Assembly: GCA_002354005.1 (NCBI GenBank) | Contig: DEKS01000051.1 | Span: forward strand, 243 to 6,409 | DNA length: 6,167 bases | Source of the DNA: Bacteroidales bacterium UBA2716 | GTDB lineage: Bacteria; Bacteroidota; Bacteroidia; Bacteroidales; UBA932 | Direction: 5' to 3' | The notes under the pieces: model-generated | Database searches by the model: none | Told to the model about the DNA's origin: nothing | What the model saw: the letters and a program-made list of their open reading frames with translations, nothing else | Made by a program: the position numbers and the translations under genes | In this document: positions 1 to 5,561 of the stretch, one piece after another | Position numbering within the stretch: the first letter of the stretch is position 1 | How the letters are laid out: every line of letters starts with the position of its first letter

Positions 1-62
1 GAGGATTATGGGTAAGTAGTTGAGAATCAGGTGGTTAGTGACCAGGCGAAAATGACAGGGGG
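1..62. repeat. Intergenic direct repeat, copy 1 (may continue left of window)
   Basis: This 62-base unit matches 132-193 at 58 of 62 positions without gaps. The differences are at 24, 32, 38 and 39. The right end is well defined: both copies finish in a run of G (five here, six in copy 2) and then diverge. The left end is cut by the window edge. Copy 2 is preceded by a hairpin arm, so the true unit may be longer. Its first bases (gaggatt) equal the 3' part of the forward-strand arm of the 110-138 hairpin, which suggests another copy of that hairpin just outside the window. The spacer 63-131 between the copies is not repeated here. Function is unknown. Confidence 0.85.
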
Positions 63-106
63 TGAATGAGGCTGGCTGATAAATGACTGAGCGTCAATGT
101 ACTACG

Positions 107-138
107 AAAAATCCTCGGCGCAAATGGAGCCGAGGATT
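107..138 (-). terminator. Probable intrinsic terminator of the operon
   Basis: Positions 110-119 (aatcctcggc) and 129-138 (gccgaggatt) are perfect reverse complements: a 10-base-pair stem around a 9-base loop (120-128). Read on the minus strand, the stem runs directly into a T-run (107-111, two of whose bases belong to the stem). This is the layout of a factor-independent terminator for transcription coming from the right. It starts about 80 bases after the last stop codon of the minus-strand gene series. The T-run is short, so efficiency is uncertain. No T-run follows the hairpin in the plus direction, which argues against a bidirectional terminator. Confidence 0.7.
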
Positions 139-193
139 ATGGGTAAGTAGTTGATAATCAGGCGGTTATCGACCAGGCGAAAATGACAGGGGG
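132..193. repeat. Intergenic direct repeat, copy 2
   Basis: Second copy of the 62-base unit, starting 131 bases after copy 1. Its left end overlaps the distal arm of the terminator-like hairpin (110-138), and its G-run end forms part of the small stem-loop at 190-210. Inside it, gataa (153-157) and ttatc (166-170) form a 5-base inverted repeat around an 8-base centre. Three of the four differences from copy 1 fall in these arms (positions 155, 169 and 170), so copy 1 cannot form this small stem. The repeat lies downstream of the last gene of the minus-strand operon and could be an extragenic repeat family or a local duplication of 3' untranslated sequence. Confidence 0.85.
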
Positions 194-210
194 GCTTGAA
201 AAAGCTCCCC
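190..210 (-). other. Stem-loop just after the last stop codon
   Basis: On the minus strand the transcript can fold GGGG, a bulged A, GCUU, loop UUUC, then AAGC and CCCC. It starts about nine bases after the stop codon of the metallophosphatase gene. No T-run follows immediately; a TTTT lies a few bases on. It is therefore a weak terminator candidate, or a 3' stem that protects the mRNA. One arm uses the G-run at the end of repeat copy 2. Confidence 0.4.
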
Positions 211-219
211 GGCAAAAGC

Positions 220-1086
220 TTACTTCCGCAGGGTCAAGTGGAACTCGCCCATGTACACGCCCATCCAGCCGACCTGGACGATGGGGACACGCTCCCCGTC
301 CAGATTGGCCACATAGTCCGGCTCTTCCAGGAAGGTGTGGGAGTGACCGCCCACAATGAGATCAATCCCCCGCGTTTCCGCAGCCAGCTGGGAATCAATC
401 AGATCCCCCGGATTGTGCTCCGTATAGCCAATGTGCGTGAGGGCAATCACGACATCGCACTGGGGCCGCAACAAATCCACATATTTTTGCACGGTGGGCA
501 CGGTATCAAACGCAGGAATGCGGTTGGCAATGTCCCCCGCCACCATGTCCTTGAGGCCGCAGAGCACACCCACCACGCCAATCTTGAGTCCGGCCTTCTC
601 CACAATGACATACGGCTGAATATACTTCCCTGCCTCAAACGGCGAAAAATCGTAGTTACACACCACCACAGGCATGTTCAGGCCGGAAAGCAGCTGCCCA
701 AGGCCCTCAATCCCGTTGTCGAATTCATGGTTCCCCAGGGTCACTACGTCGTAGCCCATCGCATTCAGGTCCGCCACCTCCACAACGCCCTTCAGCTCAG
801 AGAAATAGGACGTTCCCTGGCAGAAGTCGCCGGCGTGCAGCAACAGCACGTTCGAGGCACCATCGGCAACACGGACAGAATCCACATAGGCCGCGCGCTC
901 CAAGGCACCGCCCATACCTGCATACTCGCCGGAACGCTCCGGCTCAAAATGCGAATGGGTATCGTTCACATGCACAATGGTAAGTTTATGCACCGACCGC
1001 TTCCCCATCACGGAGCCAGCATAGATGCAAAAGCCCAGCGCCAGCACGCCCGCAGCAATCAGCAACCACTTGTAAATCTTGTTCAT
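220..1086 (-). CDS. Membrane-anchored metallophosphatase, N-terminal half of a 5'-nucleotidase
   Basis: This 288-residue calcineurin-like metallophosphoesterase corresponds to the catalytic N-terminal domain of UshA-type 5'-nucleotidases. A hydrophobic stretch at residues 7-27 should act as a signal anchor; Cys20 is preceded by Phe, so a lipobox is unlikely. The dinuclear metal-binding motifs are all present: NDTH (Asp42, His44), HAGD (Asp87), GNHEFD (Asn119, His120), THIG (His218) and GGHSH (His248, His250). His120 and Asp123 match the UshA catalytic dyad. The protein ends where the substrate-binding C-terminal domain of UshA would begin; that domain is encoded just upstream at 1090-1959, with a 3-base gap. 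Inferred role: hydrolysis of nucleotides or related phosphoesters outside the cytoplasm, together with its neighbour. The substrate cannot be read from sequence. The ATG start is supported by an upstream GGAGGA and by the anchor immediately following it. Confidence 0.9.
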   Translation of the reverse strand: MNKIYKWLLIAAGVLALGFCIYAGSVMGKRSVHKLTIVHVNDTHSHFEPERSGEYAGMGGALERAAYVDSVRVADGASNVLLLHAGDFCQGTSYFSELKGVVEVADLNAMGYDVVTLGNHEFDNGIEGLGQLLSGLNMPVVVCNYDFSPFEAGKYIQPYVIVEKAGLKIGVVGVLCGLKDMVAGDIANRIPAFDTVPTVQKYVDLLRPQCDVVIALTHIGYTEHNPGDLIDSQLAAETRGIDLIVGGHSHTFLEEPDYVANLDGERVPIVQVGWMGVYMGEFHLTLRK

Positions 1087-1089
1087 AGC

Positions 1090-1959
1090 CTAGTCCTCCA
1101 TGATTACGCGCCCGTCGGACGCAGCTACAATCTCCTTGCCGGCAGCCTCCGTGGCATAGACATAATCCAGCATCACGTCCTTCAGCAGCACATGCGTGAG
1201 CACCACCTTTTCTGCCAGCGCGCCAATATTCAGTTTGTCGCCGCCGTCCAGCAAAAAATCGATAGTGGTCACATTATACAAACGAGAAGGGTCGATAGGC
1301 TCTCCCCCCACCAGTGCCGATACCAACTTCCCTCCTTTGGTGCGCACCTTGCAGCCGGAAACCGCCTGAAACGCCTTAGTACCAGCAAGTTGCTCCAAGA
1401 GCGTCGTGAGCGAAGAGCCCCGCAGCTGCGCATAGCAAAGGTAGTTTTTAAAAGGAAACATAGAGCCGATATCCTCCAGCGTCACCGCCCCGGCCGGCAT
1501 GGGCGTCCGGATGCCGCCGTAGTTGGTAATAGCAAAGTCCATCGGCACCTTGAAATAACGCGAACCGTAGGCGCGGAGAATGTCTGCCACCAGGTTCCCC
1601 AGCGGCAGGTCCGGCTGGTTGCGAAGGTTCATGTACATGCCGGCGGAATGGCCGATAACCTTCTTCAAATGAGCCAGTTGCGGCTGCACCTCCAGGAGTT
1701 CCGCCGCCTCCTGCGCAACGGGAGAATCGTCCATATAGCAAGCGCCGGAAGGGCACATATAGCCCTCATCCGTGAAGGTGCCCAGCGCCTGAGGAATGTT
1801 GTCCGCCGTCACCGGCTGCGCACCGGTCCTGTGCCCGTCCATGGCCACCCGGCGCCACTCTATCTTGAGGCCGTCTTCCTTCATGGCCTGCACCCCGGCG
1901 AACACGGCCCCCACAATGATGAGCGCCCAACCAAGGTACCAAATTTTTGTGTTGTTCAT
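1090..1959 (-). CDS. Membrane-anchored 5'-nucleotidase C-terminal domain protein
   Basis: This 289-residue protein has an N-terminal hydrophobic anchor (about residues 6-24), a linker of roughly 75 residues with a CPSGAC pair of cysteines (Cys69, Cys74), and then a 5'-nucleotidase C-terminal domain (about 100-289). Family motifs seen: PLGNLVAD (119-126), TNYGGIR (145-151; the Arg is expected to contact substrate), FPFKN (168-172) and TTIDFLLDGGD (231-241). Phe170, Phe235 and Asp241 fit the usual nucleoside-binding positions. There are no metallophosphatase motifs, so it should not be catalytic alone. In UshA-like enzymes this domain is fused behind the metal domain; here it is a separate gene placed before it. 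The two products probably assemble at the membrane, which is inference. The start lies 21 bases after the permease stop and has no clear Shine-Dalgarno sequence; the anchor right after the ATG supports it. Confidence 0.88.
   Translation of the reverse strand: MNNTKIWYLGWALIIVGAVFAGVQAMKEDGLKIEWRRVAMDGHRTGAQPVTADNIPQALGTFTDEGYMCPSGACYMDDSPVAQEAAELLEVQPQLAHLKKVIGHSAGMYMNLRNQPDLPLGNLVADILRAYGSRYFKVPMDFAITNYGGIRTPMPAGAVTLEDIGSMFPFKNYLCYAQLRGSSLTTLLEQLAGTKAFQAVSGCKVRTKGGKLVSALVGGEPIDPSRLYNVTTIDFLLDGGDKLNIGALAEKVVLTHVLLKDVMLDYVYATEAAGKEIVAASDGRVIMED
1094..1099 (-). promoter_or_regulatory. Shine-Dalgarno-like GGAGGA before the metallophosphatase gene
   Basis: On the minus strand GGAGGA ends 7 bases before the ATG at 1086. 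It lies in the last codons of the upstream gene (Met-Glu-Asp-stop). The spacing is ideal for ribosome binding and supports this start and coupling of the two nucleotidase halves. Bacteroidota generally depend little on such sites, and the Glu-Asp codons could produce the match by chance. Confidence 0.45.
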
Positions 1960-1980
1960 GATTCGAAGGTTTACTGGGCA

Positions 1981-3372
1981 TCAGCGTTGCTTCAGCCATT
2001 TCCACAAATCTTTAAACGTAGATTTCTTGCCGTACATGAGGATACCCACCTTGTAAATTTTGGCCGATGCCCATGCGCAGGCGGCGAAGGTGGCCACCAG
2101 CAGCACCATCGACAGGGCCAGTTCCCAACCCGGCACGCCAAAAGGAATGCGCGCCAGCATGACGATGGGCGAGGTGAACGGAATCATGGAGCCCCAGAAC
2201 ACCAGCGAGCTGTCCGGTGCCTTGAAGGCATACAGGGCGATGAAAAAGCCCAGCATAAGCGGCACTGTCACAGGCAGTTGCAACTGCGTGGAATCGCCTT
2301 CGTTCTCCACGGAACTGCCAATGGCCGCAAAGAGCGACGCATACAGCAGATAGCCAAAGATGAAGAAGAAAATGAACGAAAGCAGGATCTGGCCCAGGTT
2401 CAGGTTGCCAAGGGTGCTGGTAATGGCCTGCATACCCGTAGGTTCCGCAGCCGCAACGGCCGTGGTGTCCGTAAGGGCGGAAAGATCCAGCGTTGTGCCG
2501 TCCATGCCCGGGGCCATCTGGGCCACCATCTCGGTGGAAGGATCGTCCTGCAGCATGCCCATCATCTTGTCCTTGCCGATAATACCGGCCGCCACCGCCA
2601 GCAGCAGCAGCGTGAGCAGAATCCACAGCAGGAACTGCGTCAGGGCCACCAGCGCCACGCCGATGATTTTGCCGAACATGAGCTCCGTAGCCTTGACGCT
2701 GGACACCAGCACCTCCACTACGCGCGAGCTCTTTTCCTCGATGACGGAACTCATCACCATGCCGGAGAACAGGGCGATAAACATATAGAGCGCCATGCCC
2801 AGAATCATGGAAATGGCCATGTAAACGCCTGATTCCGAGATACTTTCCTCTCCGCTCTCGGAGATGGTATAGTTGTGCACATGCACGTTGGACTTGACGC
2901 TGTGCATAATCTCTTCCAGGTTGTCAATCCCGTAAGAATCAATACGATAGGCCTCCACGGCGTCGTTGATGCGGCGCTCAATCCCGCTCCCGCTGTCCAT
3001 GCCCAGCGGCTTGAGCGAGTAGGTATCGGCCGTCACGCTCTTGGTTTCCGGATCCAGCGGAGAAATGGTAAGCAGGATGTCGATATCGGCCTTTTTCAGG
3101 TCCGCCTTGATGGATTCTACGTCGGCGTCGGCCCCTAAATCCTTGTATTCCAGCACTTCCCCGCTTTCCAAGTAGGGCATCACAATGCCGGACTGGTCCA
3201 CCACGCCCACCTGCTTGGCGGCCTCCTTGGTGCCCATCATGATGAGCGACGGCAAAATGGCGATACCGGCAAACAGCACCGGCGTAAGGAAAGTGATAAG
3301 AAGGAAGCTCTTCTTCTTGACCTTGTTCAGGTATTCCCGTTCAATGACGATTCCTAACTTTCTAAAATTCAT
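1981..3372 (-). CDS. ABC exporter permease of the NatB / ABC-2 type
   Basis: This 463-residue membrane protein has one N-terminal transmembrane segment (about 23-46) after a basic stretch, a large hydrophilic domain (about 47-182) expected outside the cytoplasm, then a C-terminal membrane block with segments near 183-208, 235-266, 328-352, 367-384, 388-408 and 416-437. The motif EEKSSRVVEVLVSSV (212-226) and the stretch SSVENEGDSTQLQLPV (353-368) are typical of NatB-like permeases. A hydrophilic, Met- and Thr-rich insert (about 267-327) separates two membrane segments. The ATPase gene precedes it with a 4-base gap, and a GGAGGAGG lies 9 bases before its ATG. Family members export sodium, antibiotics or unknown substrates; nothing here fixes the substrate. 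An ABC exporter permease is close to certain, sodium efflux is not. Confidence 0.92.
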   Translation of the reverse strand: MNFRKLGIVIEREYLNKVKKKSFLLITFLTPVLFAGIAILPSLIMMGTKEAAKQVGVVDQSGIVMPYLESGEVLEYKDLGADADVESIKADLKKADIDILLTISPLDPETKSVTADTYSLKPLGMDSGSGIERRINDAVEAYRIDSYGIDNLEEIMHSVKSNVHVHNYTISESGEESISESGVYMAISMILGMALYMFIALFSGMVMSSVIEEKSSRVVEVLVSSVKATELMFGKIIGVALVALTQFLLWILLTLLLLAVAAGIIGKDKMMGMLQDDPSTEMVAQMAPGMDGTTLDLSALTDTTAVAAAEPTGMQAITSTLGNLNLGQILLSFIFFFIFGYLLYASLFAAIGSSVENEGDSTQLQLPVTVPLMLGFFIALYAFKAPDSSLVFWGSMIPFTSPIVMLARIPFGVPGWELALSMVLLVATFAACAWASAKIYKVGILMYGKKSTFKDLWKWLKQR

Positions 3373-3376
3373 ACGC

Positions 3377-4231
3377 TTATGCCTCCTCCGTTACCAGTTT
3401 AACAAAAATGTCGCGCATCCGGGGAATCACCTCCTTGAAGGAATTGATCCGGATGTCTTTGTCGATGAGCTCCTGCAGCTTGGCATTGGCCTCTGCGCGG
3501 GGTACCACGATGGCCTTGCGCTCCAGGGTGTCCGTGGTGTACTCGATCTCCACGTTGTCCTCCCCGTGCCGCCGGCGGATTTCCTCCGTACCGCCGGTGA
3601 CCACCAGCTTGGCCTTGTTAATGAGGGCGATATTGTCGCAAAGTTCCTCCACCGACTCCATGTCGTGCGTGGAAAGGATGATGGTGGCGCCCTCCTCCTT
3701 GAGCCGGAGAATTTCCTTGCGGATAAGCTCTGCATTTACCGGGTCGAAGCCGGAAAAAGGCTCGTCCAGGATCATGAGCGAGGGTTTGTGCACCACCGTG
3801 GTGATGAACTGCACCTTCTGGGCCATACCCTTGGAGAGTTCCTCCACCTTCTTGTTCCACCAATCGGCAATGTCAAAGCGGACGAACCATTTTTTAAGCT
3901 CTACGGCGGCCTCACGGGCGCTCATGCCTTTGAGCTGCGCCAGGTACATGGCCTGGTCCCCCACCTTCATTTTGCGGTACAGGCCGCGTTCTTCCGGCAG
4001 GTAGCCGATGCGGGCCACGTCCGCCTCCGTGATGGGGTGCCCCTGAAAAAGCACCTGCCCTTCCGAGGCAATGGTGATGCGGTTGATAATGCGGATAAGG
4101 GTGCTCTTCCCCGCCCCGTTGGGCCCCAGCAGGCCAAAGATTTTGCCCTCCGGGATATCCATCGACACGTTGTCCAGTGCCACTTTGGGGCCGAAGGTTT
4201 TGCTTACGTTCTTTACTTCTATTATCGCCAT
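3377..4231 (-). CDS. ABC exporter ATP-binding subunit of the NatA type
   Basis: This 284-residue ABC ATPase should power the permease encoded immediately downstream. Motifs in order: Walker A GPNGAGKST (36-44), the LPEERGLY segment (78-85) usual for the Q-loop region of NatA-like proteins, signature LSKGMAQKVQ (132-141), Walker B LMILDEP (152-158; Asp156 and Glu157), D-loop SGFDP (160-164) and switch His189 in STHD. A C-terminal extension of about 70 residues after the nucleotide-binding core is normal for this subfamily. All residues needed for ATP hydrolysis appear intact. The ATG overlaps the stop of holA by one base (TAATG), pointing to translational coupling. The mRNA before the start is A/T-rich with no Shine-Dalgarno sequence. 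The protein acts on the cytoplasmic face of the inner membrane as a dimer; the cargo is unknown. Confidence 0.95.
   Translation of the reverse strand: MAIIEVKNVSKTFGPKVALDNVSMDIPEGKIFGLLGPNGAGKSTLIRIINRITIASEGQVLFQGHPITEADVARIGYLPEERGLYRKMKVGDQAMYLAQLKGMSAREAAVELKKWFVRFDIADWWNKKVEELSKGMAQKVQFITTVVHKPSLMILDEPFSGFDPVNAELIRKEILRLKEEGATIILSTHDMESVEELCDNIALINKAKLVVTGGTEEIRRRHGEDNVEIEYTTDTLERKAIVVPRAEANAKLQELIDKDIRINSFKEVIPRMRDIFVKLVTEEA
3382..3389 (-). promoter_or_regulatory. Shine-Dalgarno-like GGAGGAGG before the permease gene
   Basis: On the minus strand GGAGGAGG ends 9 bases before the permease ATG at 3372. It lies in the final Thr-Glu-Glu-Ala codons of the ATPase gene. It would support efficient restart on the second subunit of the exporter. 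The Glu-Glu codons alone could explain the match. Confidence 0.4.
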
Positions 4232-5271
4232 TAGTAATTTAAAATTTTAGTCACAAGTTCCGTGAGCAATTCTGCGGGCGTGGCTTCGCCGGCGTCTCCG
4301 CCCTTGCCTTTGTAGTCGTACTCGCACAGGAGCGAAATCACGTTATTGCAGCGCTGGAGCGGGTAATTCCGCACGGCAGCGTCGTACTCTTTCATGAAAT
4401 AGGGGTTCACCCCAAGGACCCTGGCGGCTTCCCCGGGCTGCGGGCGGCCTTTTTCCAGCAGGGCATGGTATTTCAGGATCCGGTAAAAATGGTTGTACAA
4501 CGGCGCCACGGCCATGGGAAGGGCAAATTTGGGCGCCTCCCCTATGTGGGCGGCAATCTTGAGCGCCTTGGCTCCATCCCTGAAACTCAGGCACTTGGTG
4601 AGTTCGAATACGCTGTACTGGCGGCTCACGCCCACATTTTTCTCTACATCCGCCACGGAAATTTCCTGCACGCCTTCCGGCAGGTTTTTCAGGAGTTTTT
4701 CCGTTTCTACGGCAATTTTTCCAAGGTCCGTGCCGGCGCTCTCTGCCAGGAGCAGGGCCGCCTCCGGATGGATGCGCAGCCCGCGGCCTTCATAGTACGC
4801 CTGAATCCACTGCGGGAGTTCATAGTCCCTGAGGGGCAGCGACTCCACAATGACGCCCGTTTTGAGGACGCTCTTGTACAGCGCTTTGCGTTTATCGGCC
4901 GATGCTCCGTGCATCAGAATCACCAGCACGGTGCTCTCCAGCGGGTTTTGGCAGTAGAGGGAGAGCTCCTCCAGGCCCTTCATTTGCTGGGCTTCCTTCA
5001 CCACCACCAGCTGCCGGTCCGCCATCATGGGGAAACGGCGGGCGGCCGTGATGACGGTGTCTGCATCGACATCGGCCCCGTAGCAAATGGTTTCGTTGAA
5101 GTCTTTTTCCCAGTCCTGGAGGCAATTGTCGATGATGGCGCCTGCCACCAGCTCCGGGTAATAGGGTTCCTCGCCCATGAGCAGATAAACAGACTTGAAG
5201 ATGCCACTGCGGACATCTTCAAGTATGCTCTTGACCTGCCTATCGGTCTCGATGTAGCCTTTGGCAGCCAC
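4231..5271 (-). CDS. holA: DNA polymerase III, delta subunit
   Basis: This 346-residue protein matches the usual length of HolA, the clamp-loader subunit that binds and opens the beta sliding clamp. The N-terminal segment VYLLMGEEPYYPELV (28-42) is the family's opening motif, a degenerate P-loop without a Walker A lysine. Next comes RRFPMMADRQLVVVKEA (78-94), the strand and clamp-binding region of domain I. SRQYSVFELTKCLSFRD (216-232) begins the helical C-terminal collar domain, in which DGAKAL (232-237) is also typical. The start is GTG (5269-5271), overlapping the hpf stop by one base (TAGTG). I accept it because the ~30 residues it adds before the conserved motif are normal for Bacteroidota HolA. 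The gene should be essential, which makes the polarity of this operon biologically important. Confidence 0.92.
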   Translation of the reverse strand: MAAKGYIETDRQVKSILEDVRSGIFKSVYLLMGEEPYYPELVAGAIIDNCLQDWEKDFNETICYGADVDADTVITAARRFPMMADRQLVVVKEAQQMKGLEELSLYCQNPLESTVLVILMHGASADKRKALYKSVLKTGVIVESLPLRDYELPQWIQAYYEGRGLRIHPEAALLLAESAGTDLGKIAVETEKLLKNLPEGVQEISVADVEKNVGVSRQYSVFELTKCLSFRDGAKALKIAAHIGEAPKFALPMAVAPLYNHFYRILKYHALLEKGRPQPGEAARVLGVNPYFMKEYDAAVRNYPLQRCNNVISLLCEYDYKGKGGDAGEATPAELLTELVTKILNY

Positions 5272-5561
5272 TATTTGGCGAACTTTTTCTCTTTGGCGCG
5301 CACAATCTTTTCCTTGAGGGCATCGGCGGCCTCCGTCACGGCTTCCTCGAAGGTGTGTGCCTGGCGCTCGATGACCATGTCCTCACCGGGAATGTGGGTC
5401 TGGAGCTTGACGCATTTGTTCTCTGCGTCCGGCAGGAGGCTTAAGGTGACATCGATATCACCCATGTTGTCGAAGAACTTCTCTACTTTTCCAACTTTTT
5501 TGTCAATGTAGTCCAGCAGCTTCTCGTCTGCGTTGAACTTGAGGGACTTAACGTTAATCAT
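5271..5561 (-). CDS. hpf: Ribosome hibernation-promoting factor, short form
   Basis: This 96-residue protein of the HPF/RaiA (S30AE) family binds the small ribosomal subunit when growth slows and inactivates or protects ribosomes. It shows the family layout: a beta strand (INVKSLKFNA), a lysine-rich helix (DYIDKKVGKVEKFF, about 17-30), further strands (DIDVTLSLLP; KCVKLQTHIPG), and a second helix starting TFEEAVTEAADALKEKI (70-86), ending in a basic tail. The length corresponds to short HPF; there is no C-terminal dimerisation domain as in long HPF, so it would need partners or other means to build 100S ribosomes. The ATG lies inside the end of the recombinase gene (8-base overlap), and the mRNA before it is A-rich (GCAAAAAACGAAG) rather than Shine-Dalgarno-like. 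A recombinase-hpf neighbourhood is common in Bacteroidales. Confidence 0.93.
   Translation of the reverse strand: MINVKSLKFNADEKLLDYIDKKVGKVEKFFDNMGDIDVTLSLLPDAENKCVKLQTHIPGEDMVIERQAHTFEEAVTEAADALKEKIVRAKEKKFAK

Noticed and set aside
1..193. CRISPR array or integron attC sites near a tyrosine recombinase
   Set aside because: There are only two repeats, too long (62 bases) and too widely spaced (69-base spacer) for CRISPR, with no cas genes. The recombinase lies more than 5 kb away with a housekeeping context and lacks any visible integron arrangement.
196..2832. An 878-codon open frame on the plus strand, antisense to three genes
   Set aside because: It is codon-aligned with the three minus-strand genes, which share one frame. 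In that register a plus-strand stop arises only from sense TTA, CTA or TCA codons, which these GC-rich genes rarely use. It starts with TTG, its product is His/Arg-rich with no domain, and it crosses real genes with intact motifs.
3185..4234. A 349-codon plus-strand open frame opposite the ABC ATPase gene
   Set aside because: It is codon-aligned and antisense to a gene with complete Walker and signature motifs, so it has the same codon-usage origin as the other long antisense frame.
4465..5511. A 348-codon plus-strand open frame opposite holA and hpf
   Set aside because: It is an antisense shadow in the register of holA and shows no recognisable protein family features.
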